NCBI GenBank assembly: GCA_903889815.1
Contig: CAISYX010000050.1
Location: forward strand, 1 to 22,460
DNA length: 22,460 nt
DNA from: an uncultured Gammaproteobacteria bacterium
GTDB lineage: Bacteria; Pseudomonadota; Gammaproteobacteria; Pseudomonadales; Pseudohongiellaceae
Direction of reading: 5' to 3'
Below the pieces are notes generated by a model that was not told the DNA's origin, ran no database searches, and worked only from the letters and a program-made list of their open reading frames with translations. Numbering within the stretch: the first letter of the stretch is position 1; each line of letters starts with the position of its first letter. Shown here piece by piece: positions 6,783 through 13,728 of the stretch. The translations under genes and the position numbers were made by a program.

Positions 6783-8948
6783 ATGCGCAAGCAATTCAAC
6801 ACAGTACTGGCGGCAGTTGTCTTCCTGCTCATGCCGTCGTGGTTGCTGGCCCAGCCATTTCAGGGCGAAGAGATCGAAGTCGAGCTGATCGCTGAAAGTG
6901 TCAACGTCGTACCCGGCGAAACGCTTTGGCTTGCTCTTCGCCTGACACCCACGGAGCACTGGCATACCTACTCCCGCTGGCAGGGCGACAGTGGCGAGGC
7001 AACCCGCCTTACGAATTGGCAACTCCCGGAAGGCGCCGTTGTCGGCGACATTCAGTTCCCCACACCCACATGGCTGCCGTTCCCCGGCTCGGATCTGGTG
7101 ACATTCTCCTACGAGAACGAAGTGTTTCTGCCCGTGCCCGTCCAGGTTCCCGCCACATTGTCAGCGACGCAGTTCGATGTTTCCGTCTTCGCCGAGTGGC
7201 AGGTCTGCGACGAAATCTGCATTCTGGGAGAAGCGACGCTCAGTCTGACGCTTCCGGTGCATGGGGAGGCTCTCGAGGCGGATACCCGCTGGGAGCAGGC
7301 CTTTGCCTCGACACGCGCCAATCTGCCCATGACTCTTGACCAGCACGCTGTGCAAGCCCTGTTTGCGGAAGCTGGCGAGCGCGTCAGCTTTTCTTTCCAG
7401 GACGCCCGCAACGTGTTCGATGGTGCGACCAATGTCTGGTTCTTTCCCGAGAGCAAACGCATCCTGAAGCCTGGACCGCTTCGGGATGTCACATTGAGCA
7501 ACTCGCTGGTGCAGATCACCCATGCCAAAGCACGCCGATTCCTGGTGGAGGATGGCCGAGTACCAGGTCTGTTGTCAGTCGCGGGTCCTGATGGGCAGAT
7601 GAAGGGGTATCTTGTCAGTGCCGTTCCGGCAAATGCCGAGAATCTGTCTTCGATCACTGCACTGGCGGCCAGTGCCGGCAACACTCCCGGAAGTTCCGAT
7701 ACTGGTGGTCCCGGCTTGTTGACAGTGATGGTATTTGCACTGGCGGGCGGCATGATTCTCAACCTGATGCCTTGCGTGTTCCCGGTGCTGTCTTTGAAAG
7801 TCTTGAGCTTTGCATCAAACAGCGGTGCTGCTCATAGTCAGCAGCGACTGCATGGGCTGGCGTATACCGCGGGTATCATTGTCACATTCATGGCTCTGGC
7901 TTCGATACTGCTGGCGCTCAGGGCGGGAGGCGAAGCTGTGGGATGGGCATTCCAGTTGCAGTCGCCATGGTTCGTTGCGTTGCTGATCTGCCTGTTCTTT
8001 GTGATGGGTTTGAGTCTGTCTGGGGCTTATGAGTTCGGCAGCGGATTCATGGGAGCCGGTGGATCCCTTGCGAGCGCACCGGGTTACAAGGGCTCGTTCT
8101 TTACTGGTGTTCTCGCCACAGTTGTTGCCAGTCCGTGCACTGCCCCGTTCATGGGAGCCGCGCTGGGGTTCGCGTTGTCGCAATCATGGCTGGTGGCCAT
8201 GGTGGTGTTCTTCTGTCTCGGGTTGGGCATGGCGTTGCCTTTCCTGCTGCTGTCATTCAGTCCCGCCCTTCTCAACTTCATGCCGCGCCCGGGCGCCTGG
8301 ATGAATACGTTCAAGGAATTCATGGCGTTCCCCATGTATGCCACGGTGCTGTGGCTGTTGTGGGTGCTTGGCAACCAGACGGGTGTGAACGGCATGGCTG
8401 CGGTGGTGGGCTCTTGTCTGCTGCTGGCCTTCGGATTGTGGTTGCTGAACAAGCGAGCCGTAGCCGGGCCTTTCTGGCGCTCTGCCAATGCACTGTTCGC
8501 TGCCGTACTGGTCATGACAGTAGTCTATGTATTGCAGTCTCCGCTACTCGAAACCCGTCAGCTGACAGCCGCAGCAGGCGCTGGCTCTGAAGAGGGCTTC
8601 GGCGAAGAGCGCTACGAACCGTTCTCTGCGGTGCGCCTGAGTGAGTTGCAGGCGGCAGGCCAGCCGGTATTCATCAACATGACGGCGGCGTGGTGCATTA
8701 CCTGTCTCGCCAATGAACAGACGACCCTGAGTTCAGAGCGTGTCATGCAGGCCATGCAAGACCGCAATATCACCTACCTCAAGGGCGACTGGACGAATCA
8801 GGACCCGGAGATCAGCCGGGTACTTGACGAGTTCAACCGTCCCAGCGTGCCGCTCTACCTGTTTTATCCCGGGGCCGGGCAGCAAGCTGTAATTCTTCCA
8901 CAGATACTGACCCCATCCATCATGATCGAGGTTTTCGGCCAGATCTGA
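6783..8948 (+). CDS. dsbD: Thiol:disulfide interchange protein DsbD (transmembrane electron carrier)
   Basis: DsbD passes electrons from cytoplasmic thioredoxin across the inner membrane to periplasmic partners such as DsbC. The 721-residue product has all three modules. First comes a signal peptide (residues 1-23, cleaved before QPFQ) and a periplasmic immunoglobulin-like domain with C142-D-E-I-C146. The membrane domain spans about 310-590 with roughly eight segments and carries C331 in NLMPCVFPVL and C452 in ASPCTAPFMG. The C-terminal thioredoxin-like domain has W-C638-I-T-C641 in NMTAAWCITC. The N-terminal HWHTYSRWQGDSG and the TAAWCITC motif resemble the ScsB-like branch more than classic E. 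coli DsbD, whose motif is ADWCVAC. GGGAG at 6771-6775 supports the ATG. It probably reduces the DsbC encoded 5 kb upstream; a role in copper tolerance or cytochrome c maturation is also possible. Confidence 0.93.
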   Translation: MRKQFNTVLAAVVFLLMPSWLLAQPFQGEEIEVELIAESVNVVPGETLWLALRLTPTEHWHTYSRWQGDSGEATRLTNWQLPEGAVVGDIQFPTPTWLPFPGSDLVTFSYENEVFLPVPVQVPATLSATQFDVSVFAEWQVCDEICILGEATLSLTLPVHGEALEADTRWEQAFASTRANLPMTLDQHAVQALFAEAGERVSFSFQDARNVFDGATNVWFFPESKRILKPGPLRDVTLSNSLVQITHAKARRFLVEDGRVPGLLSVAGPDGQMKGYLVSAVPANAENLSSITALAASAGNTPGSSDTGGPGLLTVMVFALAGGMILNLMPCVFPVLSLKVLSFASNSGAAHSQQRLHGLAYTAGIIVTFMALASILLALRAGGEAVGWAFQLQSPWFVALLICLFFVMGLSLSGAYEFGSGFMGAGGSLASAPGYKGSFFTGVLATVVASPCTAPFMGAALGFALSQSWLVAMVVFFCLGLGMALPFLLLSFSPALLNFMPRPGAWMNTFKEFMAFPMYATVLWLLWVLGNQTGVNGMAAVVGSCLLLAFGLWLLNKRAVAGPFWRSANALFAAVLVMTVVYVLQSPLLETRQLTAAAGAGSEEGFGEERYEPFSAVRLSELQAAGQPVFINMTAAWCITCLANEQTTLSSERVMQAMQDRNITYLKGDWTNQDPEISRVLDEFNRPSVPLYLFYPGAGQQAVILPQILTPSIMIEVFGQI

Positions 8949-8996
8949 TCAGCGGGGATTTAGCCAATCTCCCGAGACTATCCGTCCTGATAAACA

Positions 8997-9026
8997 GTGG
9001 GCCGGAAAGAAAGTCATCGGGCCCAC
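8997..9026. repeat. Inverted repeat between dsbD and alaS
   Basis: GTGGGCC (8997-9003) and GGCCCAC (9020-9026) form a perfect seven-base stem with a 16-base loop, 49 bases after the dsbD stop. No T tract follows, so it does not qualify as an intrinsic terminator. It could protect the 3' end of dsbD mRNA or be incidental. A weaker hairpin, CGGGG/TCCCG at 8953-8974, lies just upstream. Confidence 0.4.
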
Positions 9027-9101
9027 ATGGCTCGACTGCAGCCGGGAGCAGGGCGTGCCGTCATTGCGCAATATTGACCTGCAAAGCCGCGCCGCTGAGG
9101 G

Positions 9102-9107
9102 TATAAT
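9102..9107 (+). promoter_or_regulatory. -10 box of the alaS promoter
   Basis: A perfect TATAAT lies 41 bases before the alaS ATG. The -35 side is weak: TTGACC at 9074-9079 is a good hexamer, but its 22-base spacing is too long for ordinary sigma70 recognition. Transcription would begin near 9114 and give a leader of about 35 bases. Confidence 0.6.
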
Positions 9108-9147
9108 TTTGCGCCTTTTCGAGAGAAACCACTGATTGGAACAGCCG

Positions 9148-11760
9148 ATGAAAATTGCCGATATTCGCCATAAGTTTCTGAACTACTTCAATTCCCAGGG
9201 ACACCAGATCGTGGCCAGCAGCTCGCTGGTCCCCTCCAATGATCCTACCTTGTTGTTCACCAATGCCGGTATGGTGCAATTCAAGGATCTGTTTCTCGGC
9301 AATGAAGTGCGCTCCTACAATCGGGCGACGACTTCCCAGCGCTGTGTGCGCGCTGGCGGCAAGCACAATGATCTGGAGAACGTGGGGTACACCGCCCGCC
9401 ATCACACATTCTTCGAGATGCTCGGCAATTTCAGTTTTGGCGACTATTTCAAGCATGACGCCATTCGCTTTGCATGGGAATTTCTCACCAAGGAGCTGGG
9501 CCTGCCTGCAGACAAACTTTGGGTAACTGTCTTTCACGAAGATGATGAAGCGGCAGCAATCTGGCTCGACGACATCGGCGTGCCGGCTGATCGACTGTCG
9601 CGACTTGGTGAGAAGGACAATTTCTGGGCCATGGGCGACACCGGGCCCTGTGGTCCCTGTACAGAAATATTTTTTGATCATGGCCCGGAAGTGGCGGGGG
9701 GGCCGCCCGGTAGTCCCGATGATGATGGCGACCGCTACATTGAAATCTGGAACCTGGTGTTCATGCAGTTTGACCGCCAGCCAGACGGAACTCTAGTGCG
9801 TCTTCCCAAGCCTTCTGTGGATACCGGCATGGGACTGGAGCGGCTGGCCGCAGTATTGCAGCACGTCCACAGCAATTATGAAATCGATCTCTTCCAGGGG
9901 CTCCTTGCAGCGGCAGCGCAGGTCACAGGTACTCCTGACAGCAACAACACGTCACTGCGCGTGATCGCGGACCACATTCGTTCCTGCTCTTTTCTCGTGG
10001 TGGACGGCGTCCTGCCCTCCAACGAGGGTCGAGGTTATGTGCTCCGACGCATCATTCGCCGCGCTGTTCGTCACGGCTACCAGTTGGGCGTCAAAGAGGT
10101 TTTCTTCTACAAGCTGGTCCAGGCACTTGTCGAACAAATGGGTGACGCCTATCCGGAGCTCAGAAGTCGTCAGGCAACCGTTGAGAAGGTCCTGCGGGAA
10201 GAAGAGCAGCAGTTTGCGCGAACACTGGAAAATGGCATGGCGATTCTCAAGAACGCCATCGCTGAACTTCAGGGCAGCGTCGTGCCCGGTGAAACAGTGT
10301 TCCGGCTCTATGACACGTTTGGTTTTCCAGTCGATCTGACGGCTGATGTGGCCCGTGAACACAATTTGACGCTGGACATGGAAGGCTTCGACCGTGCCAT
10401 GGCTGTCCAGAAGCAACAGGCCCGGGCAGCGAGCCAGTTCAATGCCGTTGAGAAGCTGGTCATCAATCTGGAAAAAGGCACGGATTTCATCGGTTACGAG
10501 TCCCTTGAAGGCGAGTCCCGGGTGTTGGCCATTTACAGCAACGGGCAACAAGTCCGTGAAATCAGCAGTGACGTTGAAGCCCTGCTCGTTCTGAACGTCA
10601 GTCCCTTCTATGCCGAGTCCGGCGGCCAGGTCGGTGACAAGGGCTTCATCTCCTGCAAGGCTGGTGCTGCGAACGAGGCTGTTTTCGAGATCGTTGATAC
10701 CCAGAAGCAGGGAGAGCATTTCATTCACAGAGGCTATCTGCGTTCGGGCAGCCTGAGTGAAGGCGATCAGGTGGAGGCCAGAGTGGCAAGTGAGAACCGG
10801 GCGGCTATCGCCCTGAACCATTCGGCGACCCACCTTTTGCACGCGGCACTTCGCCATGTGCTGGGCGAGCATGTCACTCAGAAAGGATCACTGGTTTCTG
10901 CTGACCGTCTGCGTTTCGACTTCTCGCATCAGTCTGCCGTCACTCCCCGTGAGCTTTCCCAGATCGAAGCGCTGGTGAATGCCGAGATTCTGAAGAACTC
11001 CGCTGTATCCAAACAGGTCATGGGCATTGAAGAGGCCATGAACAAGGGAGCCATGGCGCTGTTTGGCGAGAAATACGGTGACAATGTGCGTGTCGTCAGT
11101 ATGGGAGAATTCTCGACTGAGCTGTGCGGGGGTACTCACGTGAATCGCACGGGGGACATCGGCCTGTTCAAGTTTGTCGGAGAGTCAGGCATTGCCGCAG
11201 GTGTGCGCCGCATCGAAGCTGTTACTGGCAAGGGTGCGCTGGCACTGGTCGAGCGCCAGGAGCTCCTGCTCAAGCAGTTGTGCGATGTTGCGAAGACGAA
11301 TACAGACAATCTGGTAGAGAAAGTCCAGCAGATGCTTCTCAGCAACAGAGCTCTGGAGCGCGAGCTGGAACAAGTGAAGATCAAGCTCGCAAGTGCGGCT
11401 GGCAGCGACGTCGGCAGCGAGGCCTTTACGGTCAGCGGCGTGCAGGTTCTGGCAAAAGCCGTGGATGGTCTGAATGCCAGGACTCTGCGTGACACTGTTG
11501 ACCAGTTGAAGAACAAGCTTGGCACCTCCATAGTGGTAATGGCGAGCATTGAAGATGGCAAAGTCAGTATCGTTGCGGGCGTCAGCAAGGATGTCTGTGA
11601 GCGCGTGAAGGCTGGAGATCTGGTCAACATGATTGCGTCACATGTAGGCGGCAAAGGCGGGGGCAGGCCGGATATGGCGATGGCAGGTGGCCCAGATGCG
11701 AGTGGCTTGCCAGCGGGTCTTTCGGCGGTGCGTGCATGGGTGGAAGCGCGCCTGCAATGA
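9148..11760 (+). CDS. alaS: Alanine--tRNA ligase
   Basis: AlaS charges tRNA-Ala with alanine and edits misactivated serine and glycine. I chose the ATG at 9148 (870 residues) because MKIADIRHKFLNYF aligns with the N-terminus of E. coli AlaS. An in-frame TTG at 9136 would add only four residues, and GGAA at 9138-9141 serves the ATG. Class II catalytic core signatures are LVPSNDPTLLFTNAGM, RATTSQRCVRAGGKHNDLE, HTFFEMLGNFSFGDYFKHD and NEGRGYVLRRIIRRAVRHG. The editing domain carries the zinc ligands H558, H562, C660 and H664, each six residues lower than the E. coli positions as I recall them. The C-terminal DHHA1-type domain ends with GGKGGGRPDMAMAGG. lysC follows after 117 bases that hold a hairpin and a separate promoter. 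Confidence 0.98.
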   Translation: MKIADIRHKFLNYFNSQGHQIVASSSLVPSNDPTLLFTNAGMVQFKDLFLGNEVRSYNRATTSQRCVRAGGKHNDLENVGYTARHHTFFEMLGNFSFGDYFKHDAIRFAWEFLTKELGLPADKLWVTVFHEDDEAAAIWLDDIGVPADRLSRLGEKDNFWAMGDTGPCGPCTEIFFDHGPEVAGGPPGSPDDDGDRYIEIWNLVFMQFDRQPDGTLVRLPKPSVDTGMGLERLAAVLQHVHSNYEIDLFQGLLAAAAQVTGTPDSNNTSLRVIADHIRSCSFLVVDGVLPSNEGRGYVLRRIIRRAVRHGYQLGVKEVFFYKLVQALVEQMGDAYPELRSRQATVEKVLREEEQQFARTLENGMAILKNAIAELQGSVVPGETVFRLYDTFGFPVDLTADVAREHNLTLDMEGFDRAMAVQKQQARAASQFNAVEKLVINLEKGTDFIGYESLEGESRVLAIYSNGQQVREISSDVEALLVLNVSPFYAESGGQVGDKGFISCKAGAANEAVFEIVDTQKQGEHFIHRGYLRSGSLSEGDQVEARVASENRAAIALNHSATHLLHAALRHVLGEHVTQKGSLVSADRLRFDFSHQSAVTPRELSQIEALVNAEILKNSAVSKQVMGIEEAMNKGAMALFGEKYGDNVRVVSMGEFSTELCGGTHVNRTGDIGLFKFVGESGIAAGVRRIEAVTGKGALALVERQELLLKQLCDVAKTNTDNLVEKVQQMLLSNRALERELEQVKIKLASAAGSDVGSEAFTVSGVQVLAKAVDGLNARTLRDTVDQLKNKLGTSIVVMASIEDGKVSIVAGVSKDVCERVKAGDLVNMIASHVGGKGGGRPDMAMAGGPDASGLPAGLSAVRAWVEARLQ

Positions 11761-11769
11761 CCTGAAAAT

Positions 11770-11808
11770 GGCGTTGCGGCAACATGACTTACATGTTTTC
11801 GCGACGCC
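11770..11808. other. Long intergenic stem-loop between alaS and lysC
   Basis: GGCGTTGCG (11770-11778) pairs with CGCGACGCC (11800-11808) over nine base pairs including one G-U. Inside, AACATG (11781-11786) pairs with CATGTT (11792-11797) around a five-base loop, with a GC/TT mismatch between the two stems. It begins nine bases after the alaS stop and ends ten bases before the lysC -35 box. No T tract follows on the + strand, so it is not a classic terminator. It may still stop alaS transcription, protect its 3' end, or act at DNA level near the lysC promoter. Confidence 0.6.
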
Positions 11809-11818
11809 GAAATAGCGA

Positions 11819-11847
11819 TTGCAATACAAACTGCAATTTTGTTTAAT
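11819..11847 (+). promoter_or_regulatory. Sigma70-type promoter of lysC
   Basis: TTGCAA (11819-11824) and TTTAAT (11842-11847) are separated by 17 bases, the optimal spacing. They match consensus at four and five of six positions. The predicted leader is only about 25 bases, too short for a lysine riboswitch. Confidence 0.55.
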
Positions 11848-11877
11848 CTGCACCCACTTTAATACTGCGTACCGAAA

Positions 11878-13095
11878 ATGGCACTTTACGTTCAAAAATT
11901 TGGTGGTACTTCCGTAGGTTCCACTGAGCGAATCGAGTCTGTTGCAGACAAGATCATCGCATACAGAAAGCAGGGTCATGACATCGTGGTGGTCGTATCG
12001 GCGATGAGTGGCGAAACCAATCGCCTGCTCGCGTTGGCGCATGCCATTGATTCGCAGCCGTCTCCCCGGGAGACGGATGTGCTGCTGTCCACAGGTGAGC
12101 AAGTGACGATTGCTCTGCTGAGCATTGCGCTGCAGAAGCGCGGCTGCAAGGCCCGTTCATTCACGGGTGGTCAGGTGCGCATTCTTACCGATGAGTCCCA
12201 CACGCGGGCTCGTATTCGCGAGATTGACGACAAGAAAATTCGAGAGGAGCTGGCACAGGGCAGTGTGGTTGTCGTGGCCGGATTCCAGGGTATTGACGAA
12301 GAAGGCAATATCACGACGCTGGGTCGCGGGGGCTCCGATACCTCTGCAGTGGCCCTTGCTGCTGCTTTGAAAGCAGACGAATGTCAGATCTATACCGATG
12401 TAAAGGGCGTGTACACTACCGATCCTCGTGTAGTAGAGGATGCCCGGCTGCTGCGCAGCATCACGTTTGAAGAAATGCTGGAGCTGGCCAGCCTTGGAGC
12501 GAAGGTGTTGCAGATCAGGTCCGTAGAGTTCGCGGGCAAGTACAAGGTACCCTTGCGAGTACTTTCCAGTTTTGAAGACGATCCGGGCACCTTAATCAGT
12601 TTGGAGGAAGAGAACGAAATGGAAGCTCCCATTATCTCAGGTATCGCATTCACCAGAGACGAGGCGAAAATAGTTGTCTCCGGAGTGCCAGATGTCCCCG
12701 GAATCGCATACCGGGTGATAGGACCGGTGAGTGACGCCGGCATTGAAGTGGATGTTATTGTGCAGAATGTCTCTGCGGATGGCACCACCGATATCACGTT
12801 TACAGTCAAACGTGCTGATTGCGAACAAACCCGGAAGATCGTTAGTCGTATCGCCAGCGATGTGAATGCACGAGATGTGGCATTTGACACCAAGATTGCG
12901 AAGATCTCGCTGGTCGGCGTCGGGATGCGTTCCCATGCCGGCATCGCGAGCAAGATGTTCAAGGCGCTTGCAGACGAGTCCATCAACATCCAGATCATCA
13001 CAACGTCAGAGATCAAAATTTCCGTCGTCATTGATGAGAAATATCTGGAATTGGCGGTTCGATCACTGCACAGTGCTTTTGGATTGGCGGAATAA
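11878..13095 (+). CDS. lysC: Aspartokinase (monofunctional)
   Basis: LysC phosphorylates aspartate, the first step towards lysine, threonine, methionine and diaminopimelate. The 405-residue product begins MALYVQKFGGTSVGS, with the nucleotide-binding KFGGTS at residues 7-12. Next come VVVVSAMSGETNRL, LLSTGEQVTIALL, FTGGQVRI and the substrate and ATP segments GRGGSDTSAVALAAAL and YTDVKGVYTTDPR. Two ACT domains occupy about 262-405, the usual site of lysine and threonine inhibition. Length and layout fit the Pseudomonas type, not the enteric fusions. The ATG has no clear Shine-Dalgarno sequence. Hom and ThrC of the same pathway are encoded 8 kb upstream. An internal ATG at 12619 may make a separate beta subunit. 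The neighbours alaS and csrA are the usual ones in Pseudomonas-like genomes. Confidence 0.97.
   Translation: MALYVQKFGGTSVGSTERIESVADKIIAYRKQGHDIVVVVSAMSGETNRLLALAHAIDSQPSPRETDVLLSTGEQVTIALLSIALQKRGCKARSFTGGQVRILTDESHTRARIREIDDKKIREELAQGSVVVVAGFQGIDEEGNITTLGRGGSDTSAVALAAALKADECQIYTDVKGVYTTDPRVVEDARLLRSITFEEMLELASLGAKVLQIRSVEFAGKYKVPLRVLSSFEDDPGTLISLEEENEMEAPIISGIAFTRDEAKIVVSGVPDVPGIAYRVIGPVSDAGIEVDVIVQNVSADGTTDITFTVKRADCEQTRKIVSRIASDVNARDVAFDTKIAKISLVGVGMRSHAGIASKMFKALADESINIQIITTSEIKISVVIDEKYLELAVRSLHSAFGLAE
12603..12621 (+). promoter_or_regulatory. Probable internal ribosome binding site and start for the LysC beta subunit
   Basis: GGAGGAAGAG begins at 12603 and is followed, 11 bases after GGAGG, by an in-frame ATG at 12619 (Met248). 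Translation from it would give a 158-residue protein beginning MEAPIISGIAF, almost exactly the ACT-domain half. Alpha2-beta2 aspartokinases of Corynebacterium and Bacillus make their beta subunit from an in-frame start at the equivalent place. The site is visible, but its use is inferred. Confidence 0.55.
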
Positions 13096-13145
13096 GGCTA
13101 GGCCTGAGCGGCTCTGCCCTTTCCACCGTTTGTGAATCTGCGGTT

Positions 13146-13197
13146 GGACTGCGTTGACGCCACAATATCCGCAAGGAAATCGAAAGCAGGAAAGGAG
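13146..13197 (+). promoter_or_regulatory. csrA leader with four GGA motifs (possible CsrA autoregulation)
   Basis: GGA trinucleotides, the core of CsrA binding sites, occur at 13146, 13175, 13189 and 13194. The last two overlap or adjoin the Shine-Dalgarno AGGAG (13193-13197). E. coli csrA represses its own translation through several such leader sites. TTGACG at 13154-13159 could be a -35 box, but no matching -10 follows. Confidence 0.45.
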
Positions 13198-13204
13198 AAA
13201 GAGC

Positions 13205-13399
13205 ATGTTGATTTTGACTCGCCGTATCGGTGAGACACTGATGGTCGGTGATGACGTAACGGTGACTGTCCTGGGCGTAAAGGGCAATCAGGTTCGAATT
13301 GGTGTAAACGCGCCCAAAGATGTTGCGGTACACCGCGAAGAAATCTATCAGCGAATTCAGAAAGAACGTGATACGGGCAACGTTGAATCCGAGGCCTGA
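13205..13399 (+). CDS. csrA: Carbon storage regulator CsrA (RsmA), RNA-binding translational regulator
   Basis: CsrA binds GGA motifs in mRNA leaders as a homodimer and controls central carbon metabolism, motility and biofilm formation. The 64-residue product starts MLILTRRIGETLMVGDDV and continues with VLGVKGNQVRIGVNAP and VHREEIYQRI. It is nearly identical to E. coli CsrA over the first 50 residues, including the RNA-binding L4 and R44. The ATG at 13205 follows a strong AGGAG with seven bases of spacing; an open frame extending back to 13154 has no support. The C-terminal tail (KERDTGNVESEA) is variable, as usual. It sits between lysC and tRNA-Ser, the common gammaproteobacterial arrangement. 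No convincing terminator separates it from the tRNA. Confidence 0.98.
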   Translation: MLILTRRIGETLMVGDDVTVTVLGVKGNQVRIGVNAPKDVAVHREEIYQRIQKERDTGNVESEA

Positions 13400-13445
13400 G
13401 CGGGGCAAATTAAACCTTGGCGCCTCTGCCATTTCTGACGTTCTA

Positions 13446-13467
13446 TGCTATTATCACGCCCGTTTTT
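13446..13467 (+). promoter_or_regulatory. Extended -10 promoter of tRNA-Ser with GC-rich discriminator
   Basis: TGC-TATTAT (13446-13454) is an extended -10 element, five of six matches to TATAAT. It is followed by a GC-rich stretch, CACGCCCG (13455-13462), before the likely start near 13461. Such discriminators are typical of stable RNA promoters under ppGpp (stringent) control. No good -35 hexamer is present. The 5' leader of the tRNA would be about seven bases. Confidence 0.6.
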
Positions 13468-13558
13468 GGAGAGATGGCCGAGTGGCTGAAGGCGCACCCC
13501 TGCTAAGGGTGTATAGGTTAATACCCTATCGAGGGTTCGAATCCCTCTCTCTCCGCCA
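13468..13558 (+). tRNA. serV: tRNA-Ser (anticodon GCU)
   Basis: The 91-base gene folds as a class II tRNA. The acceptor stem is GGAGAGA (13468-13474) with TCTCTCC (13548-13554), then discriminator G and an encoded CCA (13556-13558). The anticodon stem CACCC/GGGTG encloses CTGCTAA, with anticodon GCT at 13502-13504, which reads AGC and AGU. The long variable arm has paired TAGG/CCTA ends, and the T arm contains GGTTCGAATCC. It closely resembles E. coli serV, which also follows csrA. The gene name is by that analogy. Confidence 0.98.
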
Positions 13559-13607
13559 CTATTGAACGATATCCTGACCAACCTGCAATAAACTCCTTCT
13601 CGCGTGT

Positions 13608-13649
13608 TGGCTTTACAATCCTGCAGCACGTGAGCGGGATTGCAAGCCA
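13608..13649. other. Long imperfect hairpin between tRNA-Ser and the epoxide hydrolase gene
   Basis: TGGCTT (13608-13613) pairs with AAGCCA (13644-13649). After a TA/C internal loop, CAATCCTGC (13616-13624) pairs with GCGGGATTG (13634-13642), including one G-U. The stem totals about 15 base pairs around a nine-base loop that includes CACGTG. No T tract follows. TACAAT at 13614-13619, a -10-like hexamer, lies within the 5' arm. It could be a transcription end, an RNA structure or an operator for the downstream gene; nothing decides between these. The rest of 13559-13728 shows no gene. Confidence 0.55.
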
Positions 13650-13728
13650 CAAACTCGTCTGCTTGTCTCCGCTTCATCCCCTGTGACACCATATCCGCAA
13701 CAACAACACTCACAAAGGGACGCCAGCC

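Noticed and set aside
9074..9107. TTGACC and TATAAT as a full sigma70 promoter for alaS
   Set aside because: The 22-base spacing is too long; only the -10 box is kept as supported.
11809..11877. A lysine riboswitch or leader-peptide attenuator before lysC
   Set aside because: The leader after the predicted promoter is about 25 bases, too short for either, and no run of lysine codons is present.
13320..13565. An open frame running from csrA through tRNA-Ser
   Set aside because: It covers the end of csrA in another frame and the whole tRNA gene, so it is not a real coding region.
13530..13728. A phage or island attachment site at the 3' end of tRNA-Ser
   Set aside because: No second copy of the tRNA 3' sequence is seen, and no integrase gene follows.
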